64,000 nt of DNA, from the NCBI GenBank assembly GCA_022601335.1, contig JAJACV010000054.1, positions 25,868 through 89,867 on the forward strand. The letters are read 5' to 3'. Every line of letters begins with the position of its first letter. Within the stretch, counting starts at the first letter, position 1. Below are positions 7,953 through 18,363 of this stretch, one piece after another. The notes beneath the pieces were generated by a model. That model had not been told where the DNA came from. It was given only the letters and a program-made list of their open reading frames with translations, and made no database searches. The position numbers and the translations under genes were made by a program. This DNA comes from Chlamydiota bacterium (GTDB lineage: Bacteria; Chlamydiota; Chlamydiia; Chlamydiales; JAAZZY01).

Positions 7953-9725
7953 TTAAGCTCCTTCGTTACGTATATCTATTTTTAATTCATTTAATTGAGA
8001 AAGATCAACATCAGATGGAGAATCTAACATCAGATCACTCGCTTTTTGAGTTTTGGGAAACGCTATCACATCTTTTATATTTTCAGTATCTAAAAGTATC
8101 ATAAGCATACGGTCTAGTCCAAGTGCGATTCCTAAATGTGGAGGCGTTCCAAATTCTAGAGCCTCGACAAAAGATCCAAATTTTTCTTTAATTTCAGATT
8201 TTGAAAGCTTTAAAAGAGAGAAAATTTTCTCCTGAATTTTGGAATCGTGGATTCTCTGAGAGCCGGAAGCTATTTCATAGCCATTTAAAACAAGGTCATA
8301 ACTCAAGGATCTCGTTTGATGAGGCTTTGAGTCCAGAAGTTCCATATCTTCTGGATGAGGGCAGGTGAAGGGGTGATGGCATGCCTCTAGCTCTCCATTG
8401 TCTCCTCGTACAAAGAGAGGAAAGTCTGTAACCCAAAGAAATGCATCTTGTTCCGTTTTTATCAGCCCTCTCTCCTTTGCAATATGACGTCGTAACTGAT
8501 CTAGAGCTTGATTGACACGTGATTCTTGGTCGGCAACAAAAAACAACAAGTCATTTTCTTCCATTTCAAATAAATTAATGAGCTCTTTTTGAAGAGTTTC
8601 ATCAAAAAATTTGACGATACTTGAGTTTAGTTTGCCATTTTGAAACTTCATCCAAGCCAAACCTTTTACTCCGAACTGTGACACAAATTGTGTGTGTTCA
8701 TCTATTTTTTTTCGAGATAAGTCTGCTCCTTGAGGTACACGCATCCCTTTAATACAGCCTCCCATTTTGAGCTGATCTAAGAAAACAGAAAAAGAAGAGC
8801 GTTGAGCTATATCATTTACTCTATGAAGCTTTATGGGGATCCTTAAATCTGGTTTGTCTGTCCCATAGGATTCCATGCAAGTTTCATAACTAAGGTGCTT
8901 AAAAGGAGCTTGTATTGTTTTATCTACACATGAAGAGTAAATTGACTGAAATAGAGATTCGATAATAGCAAATAAATTTTCAATAGTGTCGAAACTCATT
9001 TCAATATCTATTTGAGAAAATTCAGGTTGCCTGTCGGCTCTTAAATCCTCATCCCTAAAACAACTGCAAATTTGAAAATACCGATTTAAACCCCCAATCA
9101 TTAAAAGCTGCTTAAACATTTGAGGAGATTGTGGCAAAGCATAAAAAGTACCCGGATGAATTCGAGAGGGGACTAAGTAATCTCTTGCTCCCTCGGGAGT
9201 TGACTTAGACAGGATGGGAGTAGTCACTTCATAGAAGCTTAGGTCACTTAAAAAATTTCTAACGTTCAGCATCACCTTATGGCGCATGCGTAAATTGTGT
9301 AATAAGGGGCCCCGTCTTAAATCGAGGTATCTGTACTTAAGCTTTAAATCTTCTCTAACCTCTTCCTCATCACAAATAGAAAAAGGAGGTGTTTTTGCTT
9401 GAGAAAAAATCTCTAAGTGCTCCACTTTAATTTCAATATCACCCGTTTTCATTTTAGGATTTTGCATGCCCTCAGACCGGGGAATGACTGTTCCCTTAAC
9501 TTGAAGTACCCATTCAGAGCGTAACTGATGTGCCAGTTTGTGGCTTTTTTGCTCTACATTTGGATCAAAAACAAGCTGCGTAATTCCGCCAATATCCCTT
9601 AAGTCAATAAAAATTAAGCCGCCATGGTCTCGCCTTCGATGGACCCAGCCTGAGAGTGTAATACTTTGAGCTATATCTGATTTTCTTAGTTCACCACAGT
9701 GGTGTGTCTTCATATTATATGCCAT
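7953..9725 (-). CDS. aspS: Aspartyl-tRNA synthetase
   Basis: 590 aa, the bacterial-type class II enzyme. N-terminal OB-fold anticodon domain (GWVHRRRDHGGLIFIDLRD, about residues 27-45); motif 2 FRDEDLRADRQPEFSQIDIE; the bacterial GAD insertion; motif 3 GIALGLDRMLMILL. Charges tRNA-Asp, possibly tRNA-Asn as well if a GatCAB is present (not visible here). The first ATG (9725) overlaps the end of hisS by 11 bp; an ATG four codons later (9713) would avoid the overlap, and neither has a clear ribosome binding site. Confidence 0.97.
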   Translation of the reverse strand: MAYNMKTHHCGELRKSDIAQSITLSGWVHRRRDHGGLIFIDLRDIGGITQLVFDPNVEQKSHKLAHQLRSEWVLQVKGTVIPRSEGMQNPKMKTGDIEIKVEHLEIFSQAKTPPFSICDEEEVREDLKLKYRYLDLRRGPLLHNLRMRHKVMLNVRNFLSDLSFYEVTTPILSKSTPEGARDYLVPSRIHPGTFYALPQSPQMFKQLLMIGGLNRYFQICSCFRDEDLRADRQPEFSQIDIEMSFDTIENLFAIIESLFQSIYSSCVDKTIQAPFKHLSYETCMESYGTDKPDLRIPIKLHRVNDIAQRSSFSVFLDQLKMGGCIKGMRVPQGADLSRKKIDEHTQFVSQFGVKGLAWMKFQNGKLNSSIVKFFDETLQKELINLFEMEENDLLFFVADQESRVNQALDQLRRHIAKERGLIKTEQDAFLWVTDFPLFVRGDNGELEACHHPFTCPHPEDMELLDSKPHQTRSLSYDLVLNGYEIASGSQRIHDSKIQEKIFSLLKLSKSEIKEKFGSFVEALEFGTPPHLGIALGLDRMLMILLDTENIKDVIAFPKTQKASDLMLDSPSDVDLSQLNELKIDIRNEGA

Positions 9726-11013
9726 TTTGAATTTGATTGATTAATGTTAATACCAGTTGATCAAGAAGAATAACCTGTTCCTTGCCAGTCGTCATATGCT
9801 TTAATTTGATTTGTTCGTTTTGAAGTTCTTCCTCACCAATAATGGAAATATAAGGAAATCCTTTTTTATCTGCATATTTCATGATATGTTTTAATTTTTT
9901 CGAGCTGAAGTCCATTTCAGCTGAAATATCATGTACTCGAAGTTGTTTTAATAGCTTGAAGCAAACTTCTTTAGCAAGCTCCCCTAGAGGAATCAGTAAA
10001 ATAAGAGGGACAGGTCTCGGCTTGAAAGAGCATTTTTGGGCCAGCATGATTTGCAATAGTCTTTCTATCCCCAAAGCAAAACCTACTGCTGGTAAATCAG
10101 GGCCGCCTAGCGTTTTAACCAAAGAATCATACCTTCCTCCAGCTGCAACGGTATCTTGCGCTCCTAAATCACCACATGCTATTTCAAAAACAGTACGATT
10201 ATAGTAATCTAAACCTCTAACGAGTTGAGTATTTACTTTAAAAGGAATTTTGAAAATACGTAGAAGTGATTGTACCGCTTCAAAATGTAGCTTAGAATCT
10301 TCCTCCAAAAAATCAAGAATAGTAGGGGCGTTTGCAATAATTTTTTGATCTTCTTTATTTTTTGAATCTAAAATTCGTAAAGGATTTATTTCTAAACGCC
10401 TTTGACTTTCCTCAGAGAGTTTGTTCTTTTGAGGAGTTAAAAACTGGACTAAAGCTTCTCTATAGTTTTTTCTACATTGAGCATTCCCAATTGAATTAAT
10501 ATAAACAGTTAGATTGTGCAGCCCTAAATTTTGAAATAAGGTAAAGAGTAAGTCTATCAATTCAACATCTTGTTCAGGGGAATCTAATCCTATAACTTCT
10601 GCTCCAAACTGATAAAACTGACGATAACGACCTGCTTGAGGGCGCTCATATCTAAACATAGGTCCTAAGTAAAACAGTTTGTGACAATACATCTCATTGT
10701 ATAGTTTACGTTCGACAAGAGTGCGAATCACAGAGGCTGTTCCCTCAGGTCTTAGCGTCAAGGATCGTTTTCCTTTGTCTTGAAATGTATACATTTCTTT
10801 ACTTACAACATCGGTTTCTTGACCAATACTTCTAGCAAAAAGCTCTGTCTTTTCAAAAATAGGTGTGACAATTTCTTCAAATCCATATTTTTTTGAAAGA
10901 GAGCGCATTTCTTCATATAGATGTTGCCAATGGTGTGTGAGTTTCCACTCATCCTCTACTTTTCCTGTGGTTGGAAAAAGATCAAAAACACCTTTTGGAA
11001 TTGAATAGGACAT
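9715..11013 (-). CDS. hisS: Histidyl-tRNA synthetase
   Basis: 432 aa. Class II motif 2 (GPMFRYERPQAGRYRQFYQFGAE), the histidine-specific stretches LVRGLDYYNRTVFEI and AAGGRYDSLVKTLGG, and motif 3 (GFALGIERLL) are intact, with a C-terminal anticodon-binding domain. First gene of the minus-strand operon hisS-aspS-mip-trmL. The promoter should lie in 11014-11171, shared with the divergent MFS gene. Confidence 0.97.
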   Translation of the reverse strand: MSYSIPKGVFDLFPTTGKVEDEWKLTHHWQHLYEEMRSLSKKYGFEEIVTPIFEKTELFARSIGQETDVVSKEMYTFQDKGKRSLTLRPEGTASVIRTLVERKLYNEMYCHKLFYLGPMFRYERPQAGRYRQFYQFGAEVIGLDSPEQDVELIDLLFTLFQNLGLHNLTVYINSIGNAQCRKNYREALVQFLTPQKNKLSEESQRRLEINPLRILDSKNKEDQKIIANAPTILDFLEEDSKLHFEAVQSLLRIFKIPFKVNTQLVRGLDYYNRTVFEIACGDLGAQDTVAAGGRYDSLVKTLGGPDLPAVGFALGIERLLQIMLAQKCSFKPRPVPLILLIPLGELAKEVCFKLLKQLRVHDISAEMDFSSKKLKHIMKYADKKGFPYISIIGEEELQNEQIKLKHMTTGKEQVILLDQLVLTLINQIQNGI

Positions 11014-11171
11014 AAATTAAAACAGCGTTGATAAAAGTGGGCATTCTAACTGAATTCACAATTAAAAATAAATAAAAGGACGATGAATTTATAGGAAAGG
11101 TGACTTGTATATGAGAGTAAATAAAATTTTAACTTGCTATTTTTTCATTAAAATTTCTAAAGAGTATAGAC

Positions 11172-12692
11172 ATGAAAAAGACACTAGAGACCATTACCAA
11201 TACACAGTACTATTTCTCACTCTTGCTAATTTTTTTTAGCTTAGGAATAGGAGCCCTTCCCTCTGCTGCTGCTTTTTATATCTTAGAAGAGTTAGGTGGA
11301 GGAGTTCAAACAGCGTCTTATGGAGTTTCTCTTTTTATTCTGGGAGCTATTACGACAAAGCCTTTGGCTCTTATCCTAGGGAATAAGATCGGAAAAATCT
11401 TGCTGATGAGAATTTGCCTGATCAGCACATTAATTTTCAGCCTCCCGATTTTTTTTATCAAAGATTACAACTTTTATCTCACCTTTAGGTTTCTGACGGG
11501 CTTTGCATCAGGGCCACTCTTTCTTATTGCGAACTCTCTGGGAGGGGGGATGAGACCTAAAGAAAAATTAGATAAATTTATTTTTATTTTAGTATTGCTG
11601 ATGTTAATAGTTCCCATTTTTAGCGCTTCTTTTGGTGGTTTTATGGCCTATCAATACAGCTGGAAAGTAGCATTCTTTATTTTTAACTTTTTGCTAGTCC
11701 CTTTGATTTATTTATCTTTCACACTATTTAAAAAACAAGAAGCTCCTACCATTAAGGAACCTTTTGATGTCATAGGGTTTGTTACATTTTTTATTGGCCT
11801 GACATCTTTAGGGTTCTGTCTTGTCTTTGGGCAAACGATAGATGGATTTAGGTCGAATGCTTTTAACATAGTGTTTACAGTAGGGTGCTTATCTACCCTA
11901 TTTTTTATAGGATGGAACATGTGGCAACCTTACCCCATATTAAAATTTCATATTCTTAAAGATAAAAAGCTCTTATTTAACCTAATAAATACGTTAGCTC
12001 TTTTTCTTTTCTTTTATGCCATTATTGTTATGTTGTCTTTTTGGCTGCACCTCTATGTGAATTATTCAATAAATTGGATTGCATTTAGTTTATTCGGAGT
12101 TTTAATTGGTCCTCTTTTTTTATACATAGCATTTTATTCGAGGAATAAATCTAAAAGCTTAATTTTATTAAGTATATCGCTATGTATGTTATCGATCATA
12201 AGTTTTTATATCTCATCGTTTAACTCGGAGGTTAATTTTGGGCGTATTTTAATTACTAAGTTAGTAGCAGGAATTAGTTTAGCTCTTGCGCTGCCCCCGA
12301 TCATTTATAGTATAAAAAATTCAGTTGATCTTAAAGATTTTCCCCCAGCATTTTGCTTATTTGCAATGTTTAGAATGCTTGGAAGCTTTATAGGCGTTGC
12401 CTATTTTATAACCCTATGGGAAAGAAGAGCCATTTTTTATAATGAGCGATTAGGTGGCGAGTTGACCCCCTTTTCAGAGAATACCAGGCAAGTTCTAGAT
12501 AAACTTAATTATTTTCAGTTTAGTCCACAAATGAAACTTCAAGGTTTGCAAGACGCATTAAATCGGCAAAGTCAGTCGCTTGCTTTGGACGACTGTTATT
12601 TCATAATGGCTTGGATTATGTTAGCCCTCTCAATTATATCACTAATTAACCTTCAAGTTGGTAAAAAGACTGTTTTTGAAGCCAGATCTTAA
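11172..12692 (+). CDS. MFS transporter, DHA2 (14-TMS, EmrB/QacA-type) family
   Basis: 506 aa and about 14 hydrophobic segments, the DHA2 topology. The loop RFLTGFASGPLFLIANSLGG matches the DHA2 motif region between TM4 and TM5, and the C-terminus has the EmrB-like LQDALNRQSQSLALDDCYFIMAW. Such proteins are proton-coupled multidrug or organic-ion exporters; the substrate cannot be read from sequence. It sits alone between hisS and uhpC, where C. trachomatis has no gene as far as I recall, so it is an accessory insertion in a conserved block. No EmrA-like partner is next to it. Confidence 0.8.
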   Translation: MKKTLETITNTQYYFSLLLIFFSLGIGALPSAAAFYILEELGGGVQTASYGVSLFILGAITTKPLALILGNKIGKILLMRICLISTLIFSLPIFFIKDYNFYLTFRFLTGFASGPLFLIANSLGGGMRPKEKLDKFIFILVLLMLIVPIFSASFGGFMAYQYSWKVAFFIFNFLLVPLIYLSFTLFKKQEAPTIKEPFDVIGFVTFFIGLTSLGFCLVFGQTIDGFRSNAFNIVFTVGCLSTLFFIGWNMWQPYPILKFHILKDKKLLFNLINTLALFLFFYAIIVMLSFWLHLYVNYSINWIAFSLFGVLIGPLFLYIAFYSRNKSKSLILLSISLCMLSIISFYISSFNSEVNFGRILITKLVAGISLALALPPIIYSIKNSVDLKDFPPAFCLFAMFRMLGSFIGVAYFITLWERRAIFYNERLGGELTPFSENTRQVLDKLNYFQFSPQMKLQGLQDALNRQSQSLALDDCYFIMAWIMLALSIISLINLQVGKKTVFEARS

Positions 12693-12704
12693 GATCGCTT
12701 TCTG

Positions 12705-13022
12705 TTATTTAGAAGGCTCAGGTGTGGGATTTATAGGTGAGTCTTGGTTTTCAGCAGCAACCGAAGATTTGGAAAAAAATAGAAGGTAGTTGGCTCGGCT
12801 CGGTTTGAATAAAAATCGATGCCTTAAAAGAATAGATGTAGCAGCTTGTTTTCTAGCTTCCAAAGCACCAGAAGTTAAATAGGGATTCTTTTTTTTAAGT
12901 TTTACAACTAGAAGACTGAAGCTGAGTGCAATCATGAAAAATAGCACCAGGATTCCTAGATAAATACTTCCTCTATCTGAAAAAATGACTCGGGCTGAGG
13001 ATATGTACTCTGTTTGATTCAT
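12705..13022 (-). CDS. Small single-span membrane protein of unknown function
   Basis: 105 aa. One strong membrane helix (YLGILVLFFMIALSFSLLVVKL, about residues 21-42) followed by a basic cytoplasmic-type stretch (KKKNPYLTSGALEARKQAATSILLRHRFLFKP) and a Pro/Ser-rich tail. I do not recognise the family. It is convergent with the DHA2 transporter (12 bp apart) and divergent from uhpC. Confidence 0.55.
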   Translation of the reverse strand: MNQTEYISSARVIFSDRGSIYLGILVLFFMIALSFSLLVVKLKKKNPYLTSGALEARKQAATSILLRHRFLFKPSRANYLLFFSKSSVAAENQDSPINPTPEPSK

Positions 13023-13166
13023 ATGATTGCCCCTAACTTATTTTTATAAATCCGTAGTCTAATTATCTCTTGTTTTTCAATCAATAACAAAGAAAGTGTA
13101 GTAAAAAAAAATCAAATTCGTTATCAGTTCAACGAATTTAAAATTTGAATTATCCCTTTGTAAAAT

Positions 13167-13195
13167 TTGATATTAAAATCATAATTCACTATACT
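13167..13195 (+). promoter_or_regulatory. Sigma-70-type promoter of uhpC-dnaE
   Basis: TTGATA (13167-13172) and TATACT (13190-13195) with a 17-bp spacer, 66 bp upstream of the uhpC ATG. Both boxes match the consensus at five of six positions. Confidence 0.55.
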
Positions 13196-13261
13196 ATCCT
13201 TTTGATTTGCATAGAAGAATATTGATTAAAGAAAAAACTTTAGTATAAACTTGGGAAGACT

Positions 13262-14632
13262 ATGAGCTCTATTTTAGATTTTATTAAACCCTCCGAACAC
13301 GTTGAAGAACTTCAAGATAAAGAACTTGTCAAGAAGAAGTATCGCTACTGGAGAATTCGCATTTTCTATGCGATGTACATTGGATATGTTTTTTATTATT
13401 TTTCCCGCAAAAGTTTAGCTTTTGCAATGCCAATGATGATCAGAGATTTAGGCTTTGATAAAAGTCAATTGGGACTCCTAGGAAGTATCCTGGCTCTAAG
13501 CTACGGCCTCAGTAAGTTTGTTAGTGGTATCTTATCAGATAAATCCAATCCTCGGTTCTTTATGGCCTTTGGGCTTATTATCACTGGAATTCTAAACATC
13601 TTTTTTGGCCTCTCTTCATCCATTTTCTTTTTTGCTGTTTTTTGGGGACTTAATGGTTGGTTTCAAGGCTTTGGCTGGCCCCCCTGTTCTCGCCTGTTGT
13701 CCCATTGGTATTCTAAATCCGAAAGAGGAACCTGGTGGAGCTTCTGGAGTACTTCTCATAACTTAGGTGGAGCTATTATTCCTTTTGTAGCCACATACAG
13801 TGCTTACTACTTTGGCTGGAGATATGCTATGTATATCCCTGGAGTTATCTGTATTTTTGCAGGCTTCTTTCTTATGAATCGCCTCAGAGATACACCTCAG
13901 TCTCTAGGACTACCAGCTATTGAAAAACATCGTGAAGAAGACTCTTTTTCCGAGGAAGAGAGTAAGCTTATGAACAAGCAGCTTTCTTTTAAAGAAATGC
14001 TTTTCAAATATGTACTGACGAATGGTTACATTTGGATGCTGGCCTTGGCATCTATTTTTGTCTATATTGTTAGAACAGCTATGAATGATTGGACGACACT
14101 TTATCTTATTGAGGTAAGGAATTTTAGTTTAGTTGCAGCTGGTTCTTGCGTTTTTTGGTTTGAAGCAGGAGGCTTTATAGGAATGCTTGTGGCAGGTTGG
14201 TTATCCGACCGACTCTTTGCTTCAAGACGTGGTCCTATGAATGTTTTCTTTTCAATAGGAATGCTTGTTTCTTTATTAGGTTTTTGGCTTTATCCTGGAA
14301 CCTCTCTTTTATGGAGTTCTTTTATTTGTTTCTTTATTGGATTTTTCCTTTTTGGACCGCAGATGCTTATTGGCCTTGCGGCTTCAGAACTCTCCCATAA
14401 AAATGCTACAGGTACAGCCACGGGTTTTGCCGGTTGGTTTGCTTATCTAGGAGCTGCAGTCGCGGGGTACCCTTTAGGACTTATTGCTCAAAAGTTTGGA
14501 TGGGAAGGCTTTTTTATCATGATGGCTGTCTGTGGTGTGATGTCAGTCGTTTGTTTTCTACCCCTTTGGAACGCAGGTGGAGTCTCCAAAAAGAAACCAA
14601 AATTTGCAACCCCTGAACAAGCGACTAATTAA
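13262..14632 (+). CDS. uhpC: UhpC-type hexose-phosphate/phosphate antiporter (MFS, OPA family)
   Basis: 456 aa with 12 predicted membrane helices. The N-terminal YFSRKSLAFAMPMMIRDLGFDKSQLGLLGS and the GWPPCSRLLSHWYSKSERGTWWSFWSTSHNLGG stretch are hallmarks of the organophosphate:phosphate antiporter family (UhpT/UhpC/GlpT). In C. pneumoniae the homologue imports glucose-6-phosphate, so this is probably the host sugar-phosphate uptake system. Position beside dnaE matches CT544-CT545. A GGGA ribosome binding site precedes the ATG; the stop overlaps the dnaE ATG (TAATG). Confidence 0.9.
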   Translation: MSSILDFIKPSEHVEELQDKELVKKKYRYWRIRIFYAMYIGYVFYYFSRKSLAFAMPMMIRDLGFDKSQLGLLGSILALSYGLSKFVSGILSDKSNPRFFMAFGLIITGILNIFFGLSSSIFFFAVFWGLNGWFQGFGWPPCSRLLSHWYSKSERGTWWSFWSTSHNLGGAIIPFVATYSAYYFGWRYAMYIPGVICIFAGFFLMNRLRDTPQSLGLPAIEKHREEDSFSEEESKLMNKQLSFKEMLFKYVLTNGYIWMLALASIFVYIVRTAMNDWTTLYLIEVRNFSLVAAGSCVFWFEAGGFIGMLVAGWLSDRLFASRRGPMNVFFSIGMLVSLLGFWLYPGTSLLWSSFICFFIGFFLFGPQMLIGLAASELSHKNATGTATGFAGWFAYLGAAVAGYPLGLIAQKFGWEGFFIMMAVCGVMSVVCFLPLWNAGGVSKKKPKFATPEQATN

Positions 14633-17600
14633 TGACTTGGATACCTCTTCAGGTTCACTCCCAGTATTCAATTCTAGATGCAACAGCATCAATTAAAGAT
14701 CTTGTTTCTAAAGCGAAAGAGCATGGAATTACGGCTCTAGCTTTAACTGACCATGGAAATCTTTTTGGGGCTGTTGAATTCTATCGTAAATGCATGGAAA
14801 ATGATATCAAGCCTATCATTGGGTGTGAATTTTATGTAGCACCCAAAAGTCGACTAGATAAGACAAAAGAAATGGGTTCAAAAGTCGCTCATCAAATGAC
14901 TTTAATTGCTAAAAATGAAGAGGGTTACAATAACTTAGTTAAACTATCATCGATGGGTTATCTGGAAGGTTTTTACTATTTTCCAAGAATAGACTACGAC
15001 TGTTTAATGAAACATTCTAAGGGTTTAGTTTGCCTTTGCGGGGGGCTGTCTAGCCTTCTTGCTCAAAATGTCCTTCAAGAAAAAATGACTGAGTTTAATG
15101 AAGAGATTTTAAAACTTAAAAAAATCTTCAAAGATGATTTTTATTTACAGCTTAATCGCTTTAATATGGAACCGAGCTCCATAGAAAATGATGGAATGAC
15201 GGCTGAGAGCTGGCTCGTTCAAAACTATGAAGAAGCGATTCAAAAGCAAGACAAAGTCAATTTAGCTCTAGTCAACGCATCAAAGGAGCTCTCAGTTCCT
15301 TATGTGGCAACAAATGATATTCATTATCTGAATAGAGAAGACTGGAAAGCTCATGAAATCCTTATTAATATTCAATCAGGAGAGCCTTGTGAAATTTGGG
15401 AAAAAGATTCTCTCGGAAATTTAAAACAAAAAAGGCCGAATCCTAAAAGGCGAACCTACTTTTCACACGAACTCTATTTTAAATCTCCCCAACAGATGGA
15501 AGAGCTCTTTAAAGACTTACCAGATGCGATTGCAAATACTCAATTAGTCGCTGAGAAATGCCACTTCTCTATTGATTTTGATATAAAGCATTACCCCGTA
15601 TTTGTTCCTCCGTTTATGGAGAATAAGCCTTTTAGTGAAAAAGAGCGTATGCAAGCTAGTGAGCAATTTTTAAAAGATCTTTGTTATCAAAATATTCCAA
15701 CAAGGTATGACGCTGATAAACTAAAAAAAATAGAAGAACTTTATCCAAATAAAAAACCTCTCGAATTAATAAATCAGCGCTTGGAAATGGAATTGGAAGT
15801 TATTCTTAGCAAGGGAATGGGAGACTATTTATTAATCGTATATGATTTTATAGATTGGGCAAAAAAAAATGGTATTCCTGTAGGGCCAGGAAGAGGTTCT
15901 GGCGCGGGATCTATTATTCTGTACCTCATTGGTATTACAGATATTGAGCCTTTGCGATTTTTTCTCTTTTTTGAACGATTTATTAATCCTGAGCGAAGTT
16001 CCTATCCCGATATTGATGTGGATATCTGCATGGATAAAAGAGGACTAGTTATTGACTATACTCTCCAGAAGTATGGGAAAGCAAATGTAGCCCAAATTAT
16101 TACATTTGGAACCATGAAAGCTAAAATGGCTATCAAGGATGTGGGAAGAGTTTTAAATGTTCCATTAAGTAAAGTTAATCTAATCGCTAAGCTGATTCCC
16201 GAAGAGCTTAACATTACAATTGATAGAGCTCTAGACATTGATCCAGACCTAAATAATCAGTATAATCAAGATAGTGAAACCAAACGGGTACTTGATATGG
16301 CCCGTATTCTTGAGGGCTGTGTCAGAAATACAGGAGTTCATGCAGCAGGAGTCGTCATTAGTGGAGATCCTTTAGTGGAGCATATTCCCGTTTGCCTAGC
16401 TAAAGACTCAGAGCTCGCTGTAACGCAGTTTTCAATGAAACCTTTAGAATCCGTAGGGATGCTCAAAATGGACTTTTTGGGCCTCAAAACCCTGACTTGT
16501 ATTCAAAAAGCTGTTGAGATGATTGAAGAAACTTCTCAGCTTAAAATAGATTGGACAGATCTTCCCCTAGACGATGCAAAAGCCTTTGAATTACTGCGAC
16601 AAGGGAAAACATTAGGTATCTTTCAGCTGGAATCTGCTGGAATGGCAGACTTAGCTCAAAAGCTTCGAATGGATAAGTTTGAAGAAATTATCGCAGCGAT
16701 TGCTCTTTATCGTCCAGGACCAATGAGCATGATACCTTCCTTCATCAATAGAAAGCACGGAAAAGAAAGTATTGAAATTGACCATCCCTGGATGGAAGAG
16801 ATTCTGAAAGAAACCTACGGCGTCATGGTTTATCAAGAACAAGTGATGCAAATTGCCAGTAAACTTGCCAACTACTCTCTAGGTGAAGGGGACGTGCTTA
16901 GACGTGCTATGGGGAAAAAAGATGCAAAACAAATGGCGGAGCAGAGAGAAAAATTTAAGGATGGAGCTAAAGCCAATGGAATTAACGAGGAAACAGCCAC
17001 TCTTATTTTTGATAAAATGGAAAAGTTTGCAGCCTATGGATTCAATAAATCTCATGCAGCTGCCTACGCTTATTTAAGTTATGTTACATGCTACTTAAAA
17101 GCTAATTATTCAAAAGAGTGGATGGCAGCTTTAATGACCTGCGACTCTGATGATGTCGGCAAAGTAGCTAAATTTATTCAAGAATGTAAAAATTTAAATA
17201 TTGAAATTCTTCCTCCCGATGTTAATGAAGCAGGAAAACAATTTAGACCGACTCAAGAAGGTATACGTTTTGCGATGAATGCCATTAAAGGAGTGGGTGA
17301 TGGCGTTGTTGAAACAATTATTAATGAAAGAGCAAAAAAAGGGCCTTTTGAATCGCTCTACCAGTTTTTTCAAAGAATTGACCTCAAACATGCAGGAAAA
17401 AAAAATCTAGAAGTGTTAGCACTAGCTGGATGTTTTGACTTCTGTGGATGGAGCCGTGATGAAATTGTTCTTAGTATAGAACCCATGTATGATGCGGCAC
17501 TTCTCGATCAAAAAGAACAAGCAAAAGGAATTATCAGTTTTTTTTCTCTCATTCCCTCAGAGAGCAAAGAGCGATTTTCTACCCCTCCAAAAGTCACATC

Positions 17601-18351
17601 GCCTCGAACAAAACTAGACCAACTCTTTCTTGAAAAAGAACTTCTTGGTTTTTTTCTTACTCAGCACCCCTTAGAAAGCTATAAATCTCAAATTAAAACA
17701 TTAAGTTGTATACCTCTTAAATCCCTTGGTGATATGGAAGTAGGAGCTGTTTTTAGAACTTCATTTATTATTGAAGATGTCAAAACTCGTATTGCAATGG
17801 CATCTCAAAAGAAGTTTGCCATTCTCATGATTAGCGATGGCGTGGAGCGATTTGAACTTCCTGTCTGGAATGATCTTTATGAAAAAACACAACATTTGAT
17901 TTGTAATAATCAGCTGCTATGCGCTGTTTTACGTGTCGATGAAAGAGATGGAGTAAGAAGGCTTCATTGTCATTGGTTGGAAGATCTAAATAAAGAGATA
18001 AAACAACTGGTTCATGAATGTGATCAAGCCTATGATCAAACTAAATTACTTATAGAAAGAAGAAAAAGAGCTAAAGAGAGGAAAATGGCTTCTCCAACAC
18101 CTAAAAAAATGGTCTTATCACTAAAACTTAAAGTCGACATAGATCAAATACATTTAAGTCAAATTCTTAAGTTGAAAAAACACTTCAGAACTTTTCCAGG
18201 AGATAGCCCAATAAAGATCTCCTTTTGTGAACAAAATAAAGTTATTGCAAATCTACAAATTGAATCTAATTGGGGTGTTGAAATAAATCAAACCCTTAGT
18301 AGACTTATTTTAAGTGTCTCTGATGCTATACAAATTGTAGAGGGGACGTAA
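14632..18351 (+). CDS. dnaE: DNA polymerase III alpha subunit
   Basis: 1239 aa. N-terminal PHP domain (VHSQYSILDATASIKDL, LALTDHGNLFGAVEFY); polymerase palm with GPGRGSGAGS (about residue 420) and the catalytic YPDIDVDI (about residues 460-467); fingers with GVHAAGVVIS and RPGPMSMIP; helix-hairpin-helix and C-terminal OB region. The replicative polymerase. Its ATG overlaps the uhpC stop by one base, so it is coupled to a sugar-phosphate transporter, an order conserved in Chlamydia (CT544-CT545). No frame problems seen. Confidence 0.98.
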   Translation: MTWIPLQVHSQYSILDATASIKDLVSKAKEHGITALALTDHGNLFGAVEFYRKCMENDIKPIIGCEFYVAPKSRLDKTKEMGSKVAHQMTLIAKNEEGYNNLVKLSSMGYLEGFYYFPRIDYDCLMKHSKGLVCLCGGLSSLLAQNVLQEKMTEFNEEILKLKKIFKDDFYLQLNRFNMEPSSIENDGMTAESWLVQNYEEAIQKQDKVNLALVNASKELSVPYVATNDIHYLNREDWKAHEILINIQSGEPCEIWEKDSLGNLKQKRPNPKRRTYFSHELYFKSPQQMEELFKDLPDAIANTQLVAEKCHFSIDFDIKHYPVFVPPFMENKPFSEKERMQASEQFLKDLCYQNIPTRYDADKLKKIEELYPNKKPLELINQRLEMELEVILSKGMGDYLLIVYDFIDWAKKNGIPVGPGRGSGAGSIILYLIGITDIEPLRFFLFFERFINPERSSYPDIDVDICMDKRGLVIDYTLQKYGKANVAQIITFGTMKAKMAIKDVGRVLNVPLSKVNLIAKLIPEELNITIDRALDIDPDLNNQYNQDSETKRVLDMARILEGCVRNTGVHAAGVVISGDPLVEHIPVCLAKDSELAVTQFSMKPLESVGMLKMDFLGLKTLTCIQKAVEMIEETSQLKIDWTDLPLDDAKAFELLRQGKTLGIFQLESAGMADLAQKLRMDKFEEIIAAIALYRPGPMSMIPSFINRKHGKESIEIDHPWMEEILKETYGVMVYQEQVMQIASKLANYSLGEGDVLRRAMGKKDAKQMAEQREKFKDGAKANGINEETATLIFDKMEKFAAYGFNKSHAAAYAYLSYVTCYLKANYSKEWMAALMTCDSDDVGKVAKFIQECKNLNIEILPPDVNEAGKQFRPTQEGIRFAMNAIKGVGDGVVETIINERAKKGPFESLYQFFQRIDLKHAGKKNLEVLALAGCFDFCGWSRDEIVLSIEPMYDAALLDQKEQAKGIISFFSLIPSESKERFSTPPKVTSPRTKLDQLFLEKELLGFFLTQHPLESYKSQIKTLSCIPLKSLGDMEVGAVFRTSFIIEDVKTRIAMASQKKFAILMISDGVERFELPVWNDLYEKTQHLICNNQLLCAVLRVDERDGVRRLHCHWLEDLNKEIKQLVHECDQAYDQTKLLIERRKRAKERKMASPTPKKMVLSLKLKVDIDQIHLSQILKLKKHFRTFPGDSPIKISFCEQNKVIANLQIESNWGVEINQTLSRLILSVSDAIQIVEGT

Positions 18352-18363
18352 TTAACAAATGTC